A program made the position numbers and the translations under genes. From Plantactinospora mayteni (GTDB lineage: Bacteria; Actinomycetota; Actinomycetes; Mycobacteriales; Micromonosporaceae), in NCBI RefSeq assembly GCF_016862935.1, contig NZ_BONX01000002.1, positions 366,917 to 430,916 of the forward strand: a stretch of DNA of 64,000 nt, written 5' to 3'. Positions 51,087-60,716 of the stretch are shown here, piece after piece; within the stretch, counting starts at the first letter, position 1; each line of letters starts with the position of its first letter. The notes under the pieces were generated by a model. That model did no database searches. It saw only the letters and a list, made by a program, of their open reading frames with translations, and was not told the origin of the DNA.

Positions 51087-52574
51087 TCAGCGGGTCAGGG
51101 TGAGTTCCGGGTCCTCGGCCGGCGGCAGTGGCGCGGCCACGCCCCGGCCGACGGCCTCGTAGACGGCCGGCCGCCTGCTCCGGAGCAGCAGCCCCCAGCC
51201 GAGCCCGACCAGCGCGGCGATCAGGGTGACCGCGGGCAGCAGCCAGGCCAGGTAGCTCGGGTTGCCCGGTGCGAGCAGCGCGTCGAAGTTCACCAGCAGC
51301 ACCACCAGGACGGCCAGCAGCAGCACGGTGGCCAGCGCCGGGGCGACCAGCCGCTGCCAGGCGCTCACCCCGACCTCCGGGCGGCGGCGGAAGAAGCCCA
51401 CCACCGAGGCGGAGGTGAGGGTCATCAGCAGCACCACCCCGACCGCCGAGACACCGCTGAGCCAGGTGAACAGGTCGACCACCGGATCCCGGTCGGCCAG
51501 CACGAAGGCCAGCACCACGCCGAGGGCCAGTACGGTCTGGGCCAGCGAGCCGGCCACCGGCGCCCCGGTGCGGATCCCGGTCTGGCTGAGGAAGGCCGGC
51601 AGGACCCGCTCCCGGCCCAGCGCGAAGAGGTAGCGGGCCACGCCGTTGTGGAACGACAGCAGGGCGGCCAGCACCGAGGTGATGAAGAGCAGGTTCGCCA
51701 CGTCCGCCACCGTGCTGCCGGCATGGTCGGCCAGGGTGCCGAAGACCACCCCCGGACCGGCCTCGACCGAGGCGGCCTGGGCGTTCTCCGGGCCGGTGAC
51801 CACGGTCAGCGCCCAGGCGGAGAGCGCGTAGAAGGCGCCGGTGAAGGCCACCGCGACGTAGGTGGCCCGGGCCACGGTACGCCGGGGGTCCCGCACCTCC
51901 TCGCTGTAGATCGCCCCGGACTCGAACCCGGTGAAGCTCGCGATGCCCAGCGCGAGTACCGCACCGAGCCCGGCCGCGAAGAGGTTGCCGGGGTCGAGCC
52001 CGGCGAGGCTGATGCTGCCGCCGGCCGGGTTGCCGAACGAGACCACGTCGAAGATGACCACCGCGAGGCATTCGAGCAGCAGCAGCACCGCGAGGACCGT
52101 GGCGTTCAGGTCGACCTGGAGCACCCCGAGCACCCCGACCAGCGCGAGGCCGACCAGCGCCCAGATCCACCACTGCTGCTCGACACCGAACTTCGTCGAC
52201 ATGAAGTCGCCGAGGATCGCGCCGAAGAGTCCGTACAGTCCGATCTGGATGGCGTTGTAGGAGGCCAGCGCGATGAACGAGCCGGAAACTCCGCCGGCCC
52301 GGCCCAGCCCGTTCGCGATGTAGGAGTAGAACGCGCCGGCGTTGCTGACGAATCGGCTCATCGCGGCGTAGCCGACGGCGAACACGCCGAGGATGGCGGC
52401 GAGCAGCACATAGGACAGCGCTGCCCCGACGTTGCCGCTGACGGCGTACATCGTCGTGACGCCACCGCCGAGCACGGTCAGCGGTGCCGATGCCGCGACG
52501 GTGAAGAAGACGAGATGCACGGTGCCCAGACGTCCCCGGCGCAGGCCGGTTTCCAGGGCGGAACTGGATGACAT
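51087..52574 (-). CDS. APC-superfamily amino-acid/polyamine permease
   Basis: This 495-residue permease has about 12-13 transmembrane helices. The first helix contains LVFFTVAASAPLTVLGG, the unwound G-rich site of APC carriers, and GFESGAIYSEEVRDPRRTV is the conserved loop after TM6. Several TM segments are Val/Leu/Ala rich. It could import amines or amino acids; the copper amine oxidase 1 kb away would fit amine use, but they are on separate transcripts. Confidence 0.93.
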   Translation of the reverse strand: MSSSSALETGLRRGRLGTVHLVFFTVAASAPLTVLGGGVTTMYAVSGNVGAALSYVLLAAILGVFAVGYAAMSRFVSNAGAFYSYIANGLGRAGGVSGSFIALASYNAIQIGLYGLFGAILGDFMSTKFGVEQQWWIWALVGLALVGVLGVLQVDLNATVLAVLLLLECLAVVIFDVVSFGNPAGGSISLAGLDPGNLFAAGLGAVLALGIASFTGFESGAIYSEEVRDPRRTVARATYVAVAFTGAFYALSAWALTVVTGPENAQAASVEAGPGVVFGTLADHAGSTVADVANLLFITSVLAALLSFHNGVARYLFALGRERVLPAFLSQTGIRTGAPVAGSLAQTVLALGVVLAFVLADRDPVVDLFTWLSGVSAVGVVLLMTLTSASVVGFFRRRPEVGVSAWQRLVAPALATVLLLAVLVVLLVNFDALLAPGNPSYLAWLLPAVTLIAALVGLGWGLLLRSRRPAVYEAVGRGVAAPLPPAEDPELTLTR

Positions 52575-52747
52575 ATGTCGGTCTCTCTCGGAGTGGGATG
52601 ACGAGAAAGGGGCTCTCGAACGACACCGGAGAGGGTATGGGTGATCACGCCCCGCGACAAGAGATCGACGCGTCGCATTATCGAACACGCAGGGCCAGGA
52701 CGGGTTGAACGGACAGTGCACATGCCGTACCGTCCTGCATCGACATT

Positions 52748-52836
52748 GAACCTGCTTCAACCTGAACGGCGCGGCGCGCACGCACCGCGTCCGGCCCTGT
52801 GGTCCGCCGGACCGCAAGGGGAGGTGGGAAAGGTTC
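52748..52836. repeat. Dispersed inverted-repeat element, copy B
   Basis: Inverted relative to copies A and C. Its right part, read in reverse, gives GAACCTTTCCCACCTCCCC then TTGCGGTCCG; the left arm reads GAACCTGCTTCAACCTGAAC. It lies in the 312-base gap between the divergent APC permease and GPP34 genes, so it is not a terminator here. The rest of that gap shows no further feature. Confidence 0.8.
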
Positions 52837-52886
52837 ATTGAGGAGTGACCGCCCCGGCATGTCGGCCGGCCGGCCGAGGATGACGG

Positions 52887-53546
52887 ATGACGAATTTGCC
52901 TGGCCCACCTACCGAGCGGCTGGCCGACGAACTGTTCCTCATCGCACACGATGACTACAGCGGCAAGCCCCTCGCCGCGGCGATCCTGGTGGATGCCGCC
53001 CTCTCCGGCGCACTCCTCGCCGAACTGCTCTTCGACGGGCGGATCACCCTGGTCCGGTCCGCCGTGTACGTCGCCGACGACCGGGCCTGGCGGGAGCCGG
53101 TGACCGACCGGGTGCTGGCCGAGATCGTACGCCGGGGCGACGGTCATCCCGCGCGCTCCTGGCTGGAGTTCCTCGCTCCCCGGGTGCGGGACCACGTCGG
53201 CGACCGCCTGGTCAGCGCGGGCGCGGTACGCCGGATGACCACGCGTGGGTTGAACCTCCGCGTGACCGTCCGGTTTCCCGGGCTCGACCCGAACCGGGTC
53301 GCCCGGCCCCGGGTCCGGCTCAACGCCATCCTGGAGCGTTCCGACCAGCCGCTGGACGCCCGCACCGCGACGCTGGCCGGGCTGGTCCGGGCCGGCGGGC
53401 TGGTCCGGGCGTTGATCCCGACCAACCGGTCGATCGTGGCCGAGCGGATCGCCGCCAGCCGACGGCTGCTCCCGACGGAACTCGGCGACCTGCTCGACGC
53501 CGTCGACGCGGCCGTCGCCGCCACCGCGCTCACCGTACGCCGCTGA
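52887..53546 (+). CDS. GPP34 family protein
   Basis: A 219-residue protein of the Golgi phosphoprotein 3 (GPP34) family widespread in actinomycetes: LADELFLIAHDDYSGKPLAAAILVDAALSGALLAELLFDGRI at the start is diagnostic. In eukaryotes the fold binds phosphoinositides; the bacterial role is unclear. Its stop is 12 bases from the amine oxidase stop on the other strand. Confidence 0.92.
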   Translation: MTNLPGPPTERLADELFLIAHDDYSGKPLAAAILVDAALSGALLAELLFDGRITLVRSAVYVADDRAWREPVTDRVLAEIVRRGDGHPARSWLEFLAPRVRDHVGDRLVSAGAVRRMTTRGLNLRVTVRFPGLDPNRVARPRVRLNAILERSDQPLDARTATLAGLVRAGGLVRALIPTNRSIVAERIAASRRLLPTELGDLLDAVDAAVAATALTVRR

Positions 53547-53558
53547 ACTCCCCGGTGC

Positions 53559-55544
53559 TCAGCCCCCGTGGCAGCTCGCGGAGCCGTCGTCGCCGGGCGC
53601 CGCGCAGTGCGTCGCCGTACTCGCCGGCACGTCCAGGGTGGGATTGCGGTCGAAGAAGCCGTCCGGCCGCAGCGTGAAGCCGCACCGGTCCACCGGCATC
53701 ACCGGCCACTCCTCCGGGCGGGGAAAGTGCGTGGTGCCGAAGGTGTGCCACAGCACGATGTCCTCGCCGTCGATCGGCCGGTCGGCGGCGACGTACTCCG
53801 GCAGTCCGGCTCCGCCCGGGTGCTGGTTGACCAGGTCACCGGCGGGGTAGCGCTGCGCCGGGTCGTACCGGGTGACCCAGAGCGAGCGGGTGGCGAAGGC
53901 GGCCCGGCGGGCCACCGAGGAGGTGGGGGCGGCCAGCAGCACCGTCTGGCCCTCGGGGCGGAGCTGGTAGCCGACCGGCCGGCCGAGCCGACCCAGCCGC
54001 TCCGGGTGGGAGATCCGCCAGGTCCGGCCGACCGAGGCGTCGGCGTCCCGGGCGCCGTCCGACTCCGTCGACAGCCGGGTCACCACCCGGGTGAAGGCGT
54101 TGCCGTACGGGTTCTCCGGGCCGACCGGCAGCGCCCGGACGTCCACCTCGTCGACGGCGTTGCGGACCCCGTCGACCGTCATGTCGAGCCGGGCGCTGAA
54201 CAGGTGCTGGTGGTACGGCGCACCGAGCCCGGGCGCCACCTCGGTCGCGTATCCGCTGCCCTCCTGATAGGCCGAGGTGAAGAGCACCCCGGTCGCCTTC
54301 ACCTCCAGTTGGATGGTGCCGTCGAGGTAGAGGTACCAGTAGAAGCCGTAGTCGTAGTTGCCGACGGTGGCGAAGTAGGAGATGACGAGGCGGCGCTGCC
54401 GGCGGGTCTCCGCCGACTCGGTGAAGAGGTCGGAGTGCTTCCACAGCACCCCGTGGTCCTCCTCGTGCAGGCAGATCGCGTTGCGCACCTCGCGCGGCTC
54501 GCCGGCACCGTCGGCGAGTACGGCGTCGAAGTAGTAGATCTCGCCGAGGCAGTCGCAGCCCAGGACCAGCGAGTTCACCTGCTGGCCGAGCAGGTATTCC
54601 CCGGCGTCGAAGTAGTTCTGCCAGAACCGCACCGGGCTCGGGTCGGCGTACGGGACGACCATCTCGGCGACCGAGGCGCGGTAGAGCACCGGGCGCTCCC
54701 GCCCGCCGTCGGTGAAGCCGAGCTGGTGCAGTACCAGACCCTCCCGGGGGTCGAAGCCGACCCGGAAACTCCAGTTCTCCCAGCGCACCACGTCACCGTC
54801 GACCGAGAAGCTGGGACCCTCCGGCTGGGTGATCTCGATCGGCTTCAGGCTGGTCCGGGCCGGCCCGGTGTAGGCGGGGTCGTCGAAGTTGCCCTCCTCG
54901 GCCGGTACCGGCAGCAGTTCGTGGTCGATCAGCTCGACGACCCGGCGCTCGATCAGGTCGACGTACGCCACCACGCCGTCGATCGGGTGCGCCCAGCAGT
55001 GGTCCTCCGGCCGGTGGGCCAGGAAGGAGAGCACCCGGAGCAGCCGCTTGCCCCGCTCCCCCGGCAGGTCGAAGTCGCCGGCCGTGAGCGGGCAGGGCCG
55101 GACCAGGTCGAGTTCGGTGATGCCCCGGCGTTCCATCGCCGCCCGCCAGCCCGGATCGGCCTTGACGATCTCGTCGACCGCGACGAACTCCTCCAGCATG
55201 ATCGGCGGTTGGCCGTCCCGGGTCGCGTCGTGCTCGCGTACCGACTCGACGGTGCCGGCGGTCACCGAGGCCAGTACGGTCCGGGCGGCGCCGGTGGCGA
55301 CGTCGAGGAGTACCGCCCGGACCCGGCGGTCCACCGGATCGCCCGGCCGGTACGCCAGCACCACGTCCTTGGCCGGCTCCTCCAGGCCCAGCAGGGCGAA
55401 CCGGACGGTCGGGCCGAGCAGTCCGTGCCGGTCCAGCAGGGACCGGGCGGCCCGGATCTCGTCGGCGGTGAGCCGGGCCAGCGGATGTCCGTCGGTGAGG
55501 CCGGCCCCGGTGCCGGCGGGCTGGTCGTCGGCCAGCAGAGTCAT
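53559..55544 (-). CDS. Copper-containing primary amine oxidase
   Basis: A 661-residue copper/TPQ oxidase that converts primary amines to aldehydes, ammonia and hydrogen peroxide. VGNYDYGFYWYLY contains the NYDY motif whose first Tyr becomes TPQ. YFDAGEYLLGQ holds the catalytic Asp, HQHLFSARLD gives two copper His ligands, and HTFGTTHFPRPEEWPVMP gives the third. Length is normal. The ATG at 55544 has GAGGGA upstream. The large upstream open frame is a shadow of the Tex gene. Confidence 0.95.
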   Translation of the reverse strand: MTLLADDQPAGTGAGLTDGHPLARLTADEIRAARSLLDRHGLLGPTVRFALLGLEEPAKDVVLAYRPGDPVDRRVRAVLLDVATGAARTVLASVTAGTVESVREHDATRDGQPPIMLEEFVAVDEIVKADPGWRAAMERRGITELDLVRPCPLTAGDFDLPGERGKRLLRVLSFLAHRPEDHCWAHPIDGVVAYVDLIERRVVELIDHELLPVPAEEGNFDDPAYTGPARTSLKPIEITQPEGPSFSVDGDVVRWENWSFRVGFDPREGLVLHQLGFTDGGRERPVLYRASVAEMVVPYADPSPVRFWQNYFDAGEYLLGQQVNSLVLGCDCLGEIYYFDAVLADGAGEPREVRNAICLHEEDHGVLWKHSDLFTESAETRRQRRLVISYFATVGNYDYGFYWYLYLDGTIQLEVKATGVLFTSAYQEGSGYATEVAPGLGAPYHQHLFSARLDMTVDGVRNAVDEVDVRALPVGPENPYGNAFTRVVTRLSTESDGARDADASVGRTWRISHPERLGRLGRPVGYQLRPEGQTVLLAAPTSSVARRAAFATRSLWVTRYDPAQRYPAGDLVNQHPGGAGLPEYVAADRPIDGEDIVLWHTFGTTHFPRPEEWPVMPVDRCGFTLRPDGFFDRNPTLDVPASTATHCAAPGDDGSASCHGG

Positions 55545-55769
55545 CTGGTGTCCCTCGTCGATTCGCGGATCGTTCCGAGCCGACCTAACCCGAATCACTC
55601 TCGGTTGTCCATAGCCGACGGCGCGTGAACCTCTGCCGCCCACGCATCGCCGCCGCCTGCCACGGCGAGCGCCGCCGGGTGCGGCACAATGCTTCCCGGC
55701 ACCCAGAAGCCCTGCGCCGGTCCCGGCGACGGGCGCGGGCGGAACCGAGTGGATAAGGCGGAACAGGAC

Positions 55770-58178
55770 GTGACAACCTCTGCGCAGCCGCGCTCTGTGC
55801 ACCAGCGGATCGCCGAGGAGCTCGGCGTACACGAGCGGCAGGTACGGGCCGCGGTGGACCTGCTCGACGGCGGGTCGACCGTGCCGTTCATCGCGCGTTA
55901 CCGCAAGGAGGCCACCGAGTCGCTCGACGACACCCAGTTGCGCACCCTGGAGGAACGGCTGCGCTACCTGCGGGAACTGGAGGAGCGCCGGGCGGCGGTG
56001 CTGGAGTCGATCAAGAGTCAGGGCAAGCTGGACGACGCGCTGGAAGCGCAGATCATGGCCGCCGACTCGAAGGCCCGGCTGGAGGACATCTACCTGCCCT
56101 ACAAGCCGAAGCGGCGGACCAAGGCACAGATCGCCCGGGAGGCCGGGCTGGAGCCGCTGGCCGACACGCTGCTGGCCGACCCGACCCAGGACCCGCGCAC
56201 GGTGGCGACCGGCTTCGTCAACCCGGACGCCGGGGTGGCCGACCCGACCGGCGCGCTGGACGGTGCCCGGGCCATCCTGGTGGAGCGGTTCGCCGAGGAC
56301 GCCGACCTGATCGGCGGGCTGCGCGAGCGGATGTGGTCGCGGGGCCGGCTGGTTTCCCGGGTACGCGACGGCCAGCAGGAGACCGGCGCCAAGTTCGCCG
56401 ACTACTTCGACTTCGCCGAGCCGTACACCAAACTGCCCTCGCACCGGATCCTGGCGATGTTCCGGGGCGAGAAGGAGGGCATGCTCGACCTGACCATGGA
56501 CCCGGAGGAGGCGCCCGCGCCGGACGACGCCCCGGTCGGGCCGACCCGTTACGAGCAGGAGATCGCCGCCCGGTTCGACGTCGCCGACCGGGGACGGCCG
56601 GCGGATCGCTGGCTCGCCGACACGGTGCGCTGGGCGTGGCGGACCCGGATCCTCATCCACCTCGGTGCGGACCTGCGGATGCGACTCTGGCAGGCGGCCG
56701 AGGAGGAGGCGGTACGGGTCTTCGCCACCAACCTGCGCGACCTGCTGCTCGCCGCGCCGGCCGGTACCCGCCCGACGATGGGGCTGGACCCGGGGCTGCG
56801 TACCGGGGTGAAGGTGGCGGTGGTGGACGCGACCGGCAAGGTGGTGGCGACCGACACGATCTATCCGCACGAGCCGCGTCGACAGTGGGACGCCTCGATC
56901 GAGACGCTGGCCAAGCTGGCCCGGGCACACCGGGTCGAGCTGGTGGCGATCGGCAACGGCACCGCCTCCCGGGAGACGGACAAGCTCGCCGCCGACCTGA
57001 TCAAGCGGTACGCCGACCTGAACCTGACCAAGATCGTGGTCTCCGAGGCCGGCGCCTCGGTCTACTCCGCCTCCGAGTACGCCTCCCAGGAGCTGCCCGG
57101 GATGGACGTCTCGCTGCGCGGCGCGGTCTCGATCGCCCGCCGGCTCCAGGACCCGCTGGCCGAGTTGGTCAAGATCGACCCACGCTCGATCGGCGTCGGG
57201 CAGTACCAGCACGACCTCTCCGAGGTGAAGCTCTCCCGATCGCTGGACGCGGTGGTGGAGGACTGCGTGAACGGCGTCGGCGTCGACGTCAACACCGCCT
57301 CCGCGCCGCTGCTGACCCGGGTCTCGGGGATCGGCGCCGGGCTGGCCGAGAACATCGTGCTGCACCGGGACGCCAACGGCCCGTTCCGGACCCGGCAGGC
57401 GCTGAAGCAGGTGGCCCGGCTCGGCCCGAAGGCGTTCGAGCAGTGTGCCGGCTTCCTGCGCATCCCCGGCGGGGACGACCCGCTGGACGCATCCAGCGTG
57501 CACCCGGAGGCGTACCCGGTGGTCCGGCGGATCCTCTCCACCACCGGCGGCGACCTCTCCGCGCTGATCGGCAGGACCGCCGTGCTGCACAAGCTCAAGC
57601 CCGCCGAGTACGTCGACGACACCTTCGGGCTGCCGACCGTCACCGACATCCTGAAGGAGCTGGAGAAGCCGGGCCGGGACCCTCGACCGGCGTTCCGGAC
57701 CGCCACCTTCGCCGACGGCGTGGAGAAGATCGGCGACCTCAAGCCGGGGATGCTGCTGGAGGGTGTGGTCACCAACGTGGCCGCGTTCGGCGCGTTCGTG
57801 GACGTCGGGGTGCACCAGGACGGGCTGGTACACGTCTCGGCGATGTCCCGGACCTTCGTCAAGGACCCGCGCGACGTGGTCAAGTCCGGTGACGTGGTCC
57901 GGGTGAAGGTGCTGGACGTGGACGTACCCCGGAAGCGGATCTCACTCACCCTGCGGCTGGAGGACGAGGCCGAGCCCCGCCCCGCGCGGGACCGGGGCGG
58001 CGACCGGACCGGCCAGCCGCGCCAGGGGCGCGGTGGTTCCGGCGGCGCCGGCCGGTCCGGTGGCGGCAACCGCTCCGGTGGCGGCCAGGGTGGCTCGTTC
58101 GGCGGCGGTGCGCTGGCCGACGCGCTGCGCCGAGCCGGGCTGGACAAGGGACTGGACGGGAAACGCCCCGGGCGGTAG
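55770..58178 (+). CDS. Tex-family S1 RNA-binding protein
   Basis: An 802-residue transcription accessory protein. The N-terminal Tex domain ([19 protein letters not shown]) is followed by the YqgF RNase-H-like domain (about 335-460; [16 protein letters not shown]), the helix-hairpin-helix region (about 500-620; [23 protein letters not shown]) and the S1 domain (about 655-730; [28 protein letters not shown]). A Gly/Arg/Ser-rich tail of about 60 residues follows. GTG 55770 is chosen because the next residues start the family homology; an ATG at 55689 is possible. Confidence 0.94.
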   Translation: MTTSAQPRSVHQRIAEELGVHERQVRAAVDLLDGGSTVPFIARYRKEATESLDDTQLRTLEERLRYLRELEERRAAVLESIKSQGKLDDALEAQIMAADSKARLEDIYLPYKPKRRTKAQIAREAGLEPLADTLLADPTQDPRTVATGFVNPDAGVADPTGALDGARAILVERFAEDADLIGGLRERMWSRGRLVSRVRDGQQETGAKFADYFDFAEPYTKLPSHRILAMFRGEKEGMLDLTMDPEEAPAPDDAPVGPTRYEQEIAARFDVADRGRPADRWLADTVRWAWRTRILIHLGADLRMRLWQAAEEEAVRVFATNLRDLLLAAPAGTRPTMGLDPGLRTGVKVAVVDATGKVVATDTIYPHEPRRQWDASIETLAKLARAHRVELVAIGNGTASRETDKLAADLIKRYADLNLTKIVVSEAGASVYSASEYASQELPGMDVSLRGAVSIARRLQDPLAELVKIDPRSIGVGQYQHDLSEVKLSRSLDAVVEDCVNGVGVDVNTASAPLLTRVSGIGAGLAENIVLHRDANGPFRTRQALKQVARLGPKAFEQCAGFLRIPGGDDPLDASSVHPEAYPVVRRILSTTGGDLSALIGRTAVLHKLKPAEYVDDTFGLPTVTDILKELEKPGRDPRPAFRTATFADGVEKIGDLKPGMLLEGVVTNVAAFGAFVDVGVHQDGLVHVSAMSRTFVKDPRDVVKSGDVVRVKVLDVDVPRKRISLTLRLEDEAEPRPARDRGGDRTGQPRQGRGGSGGAGRSGGGNRSGGGQGGSFGGGALADALRRAGLDKGLDGKRPGR

Positions 58179-58190
58179 CTCCCGGCGCCC

Positions 58191-58219
58191 GCCGCGACCG
58201 GCCCTCGGCTGGTCGCGGC
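58191..58219 (+). terminator. Terminator after the Tex gene
   Basis: GCCGCGACC (58191-58199) and GGTCGCGGC (58211-58219) pair perfectly with a small inner GCC/GGC pairing, 12 bases after the stop. Confidence 0.7.
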
Positions 58220-58226
58220 GGACCCG

Positions 58227-58417
58227 GTCGGCCTGGTGCTGGGCGGGGCCGGCCGCACGTGCCCGGCCCGACCGGCATCCTCTTGCTCGCGAGGTCCAAC
58301 GGTCAGCCGCCGTCGGTACGGTCCGGTCAGCCTGGTGTCGGGCGGGGCCGGCCGCGCGGACCGACCGGCATGGTCCTGGTGGCGGGGCCGGCGGTCAGCC
58401 GCCGCCGGTACGGTCCG
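58227..58417. repeat. Imperfect tandem duplication of about 95 bp
   Basis: Two units share GCCTGGTG-GGGCGGGGCCGGCCGC, GACCGGCAT and GGTCAGCCGCCG-CGGTACGGTCCGG in the same order. The second unit overlaps the end of the DUF389 gene, so duplication has extended or altered its C-terminus. Confidence 0.7.
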
Positions 58418-59423
58418 GGACCGAACGGGGTGGGCCGGGCACGTCGGGGCCGCCCCGGGGAGCCGGCGCGGGACGGCGCCGGCGGATCCAGGCCGGCCTG
58501 GCGGCGGCGACCCGCTCCCACCACAGCCGCTGCACCAGCAGCGTCAGCACGCCGGCCACGACGATCGCGCAGAGGTTGATCAGCAACTGGACGAGCGATC
58601 CGAGCGCCTCGTCGAAGACGCCGTAGCCGAGCGCGACCGCTACGTTCGCCGCCGCCGGGACCGTGGTGACCGAGATCAGCACCCCGACCAGCGAGCCGGC
58701 CCGGTTCGAGGTGACCGAGAGCATCCCGGCCACCCCGGCCAGGAAGCCGACCACCCAGGAGAGCGCGTCGGGCCGCCAGATGAAGTCGGTCATCGGTCGG
58801 TCGGCGAGCAGCATCGACCGGTCGACCAGGCCGGCGGCGGTCAGCGCCCAGGTGCTGAGTACGGTCACCGCCATCGCGGCGAGGAAGCCGATGCCGAGCG
58901 CCAGCAGCGAGCGCCGGACGATCGACCCGCGCCAGCGCAGCAGCGCCACGGAGAGCGCCGCGAGCGGCCCGAACTCCGGGCCGACCACCATCGCACCGAC
59001 GATCAGGATCGGCTGGTCGAGCAGCACCCCGATGCCGGCGATGACGGTGGCCAGGGTGATCAGCAACAGGTACGTCACCGAGAGCCGGGTCTCCTCGCCG
59101 GTCTTCTGGGCGATCTCGTCCCAGACCACCGCGTCGGCACCCAGCCCTGGCGCCGCCCGGGCGGCCCGGTCGGCGGCGGCCGAGAGGGTGACGTCCACCC
59201 CGTCGCCGACCACTCCGCCGGCCCGGTCCACGCCGAGCATCCGCAACGCCGCCAGCACCTCGTCGGCACCCTCCCGGACGACGTCGCAGAGCAGCACGTC
59301 CCCCGGCGGCGTACGGGCGGCGCCGGGCAGCACGATGAGGTGCGCCACGGCGGGGTCGGCGGAGAGCATCTCCTGCACGGCGGCGGACCGGTCGGTCGGC
59401 ACGATGATCCTCAAATGCAGCAC
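58395..59423 (-). CDS. DUF389 membrane protein
   Basis: A 342-residue protein: an N-terminal soluble ACT-like part (about 1-105) followed by six or seven membrane helices. ETRLSVTYLLLITLATVIAGIGVLLDQPILIVGAMVVGPEFGPLAALSVAL is the DUF389 hallmark. The last 35 residues are Arg/Pro/Gly rich, partly produced by the tandem duplication. GTG start with GAGGATGG upstream; a large perfect palindrome lies 54 bases before it. Function unknown. Confidence 0.88.
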   Translation of the reverse strand: MLHLRIIVPTDRSAAVQEMLSADPAVAHLIVLPGAARTPPGDVLLCDVVREGADEVLAALRMLGVDRAGGVVGDGVDVTLSAAADRAARAAPGLGADAVVWDEIAQKTGEETRLSVTYLLLITLATVIAGIGVLLDQPILIVGAMVVGPEFGPLAALSVALLRWRGSIVRRSLLALGIGFLAAMAVTVLSTWALTAAGLVDRSMLLADRPMTDFIWRPDALSWVVGFLAGVAGMLSVTSNRAGSLVGVLISVTTVPAAANVAVALGYGVFDEALGSLVQLLINLCAIVVAGVLTLLVQRLWWERVAAARPAWIRRRRPAPAPRGGPDVPGPPRSVPDRTGGG

Positions 59424-59476
59424 GCCGCCATCCTCCACCCACCCCACCCCCAACATCGTGGGAGGCCGGTCGAATT

Positions 59477-59516
59477 GTGGTCTCCTACTACCCGTGCAGG
59501 GGTAGTAGGAGACCAC
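59477..59516. promoter_or_regulatory. Perfect 17-bp inverted repeat upstream of DUF389
   Basis: GTGGTCTCCTACTACCC (59477-59493), a six-base GTGCAG loop, and its exact complement (59500-59516). It lies in the 552-base divergent region between the DUF389 gene and the response regulator. It may be an operator or an RNA hairpin. Apart from this and copy C, the gap shows no other clear element. Confidence 0.6.
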
Positions 59517-59701
59517 GCAGCAACGACCCGACCAACCTCGATCAGGTTTCCGTGGCCGGGCCGGTGGGAGCGGCGCCGGGGGTGGCGCGCAGTCCGGCGG
59601 CGGCGTCGGCCCGGCGCAGGGCCAGGGTCTCCCGGATCCGGCGGCGGACGGCCGAGCGCCGGGCCCGGTCGGCCACCCCGGACCGACCGCCCGCACCGAA
59701 C

Positions 59702-59791
59702 GAACCTCTTTCAACCTCCCCTTGCGGTCCGACGAGCCGCAAGGCCGGAGGCGGCGCGTGAGCGCCGCGCGGTTCAGGTTGACAAAGGTTC
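59702..59791. repeat. Dispersed inverted-repeat element, copy C
   Basis: GAACCTCTTTCAACCTCCCC then TTGCGGTCCG at the left; GGTTCAGGTTGACAAAGGTTC at the right. Orientation as copy A. Likeness to copy B continues about 25 bases past the right arm (ATG-N3-ATGCA, then CGNCATG). It lies upstream of the response regulator. Confidence 0.8.
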
Positions 59792-59975
59792 GATGCGAAT
59801 GCACTCCCTTTCGACATGCCCGCACGGTAGGAGCGCGGATATGCGAAAGCTGTCAAGAACGTGTGCCCACCCGGTGCGGGCCGCCGTCTGACCGTTTCCG
59901 GATCGCGACTTCATCACTTCTTCACCGTTCCGGCGCTCTAATCGATGCCGCCAGGAGCAGGCAGAATGGGGAAAC

Positions 59976-60716
59976 ATGAGCGCGCGGATACTGGTCGCCG
60001 AGGACGATCCGAAGCAGGCCAACCTGGTCCGGGTCTATCTCGAACGGGAGGGCCACAGCGTGCTGGTCGTCGGCGACGGCCGGGCCGCCCTGGAGCAGGT
60101 CCGGGCCCGCCGCCCCGACCTGGTGGTGCTGGACGTGATGATGCCGGTGGTGGACGGGCTCGACGTGTGCCGGATCCTGCGGGCCGAGTCCAACCTGCCG
60201 ATCCTGCTGCTGACCGCCCGGACCACCGAGGACGACGTGCTGCTCGGGCTGGACATCGGTGCCGACGACTACCTGACCAAGCCGTACAGCCCACGGGAGC
60301 TGGCCGCCCGGGTGCGCGCCCTGCTGCGCCGCTCCGGTGTGCTCAGCGCGGGCAACCAGGCGGTGCTCCGGGTCGGTGACCTGGAGGTCGATCCGGGCCG
60401 GTTCGAGGTACGGATCGGCGGACGGCTGGTCACGCTCACCGCCAAGGAGTTCGGCATCCTGGAGGTGCTGGCCGGCGAGCCGGGCCGGGCGTTCACCCGG
60501 GCCCAGATCATCGACCGGGCCTTCGGCTTCGACCACTACGTGCTGGAACGGACCGTGGACGCGCACGTGATGAACCTGCGCCGCAAGATCGAGGTCGATC
60601 CGGCCGAGCCACGCTACGTGCAGACCGTCTTCGGCCGGGGCTACCGGCTGGCCGAGCGGTCCGACGCCGAGCGGAGCCCGGAGGACGCCGCCGCCGGAAC
60701 GGACCCGTCGGCGTGA
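59976..60716 (+). CDS. OmpR-family response regulator
   Basis: A 246-residue regulator. Receiver domain 1-120: acidic ED at 9-11, phosphorylated D53 (VLDVMMP) and the KPYSPRELAARV end with the conserved Lys. The winged-helix output domain is at about 135-230 (LTAKEFGILEVLAGEPGRAFTRAQIIDRAFG, VDAHVMNLRRKIE). It overlaps the sensor kinase gene by GTGA. Confidence 0.95.
   Translation: MSARILVAEDDPKQANLVRVYLEREGHSVLVVGDGRAALEQVRARRPDLVVLDVMMPVVDGLDVCRILRAESNLPILLLTARTTEDDVLLGLDIGADDYLTKPYSPRELAARVRALLRRSGVLSAGNQAVLRVGDLEVDPGRFEVRIGGRLVTLTAKEFGILEVLAGEPGRAFTRAQIIDRAFGFDHYVLERTVDAHVMNLRRKIEVDPAEPRYVQTVFGRGYRLAERSDAERSPEDAAAGTDPSA

Noticed and set aside
55545..57833. Upstream half of the 1424-codon minus-strand frame that contains the amine oxidase
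   Set aside because: It is the antisense shadow of the Tex gene; amine oxidase homology begins only at 55544.
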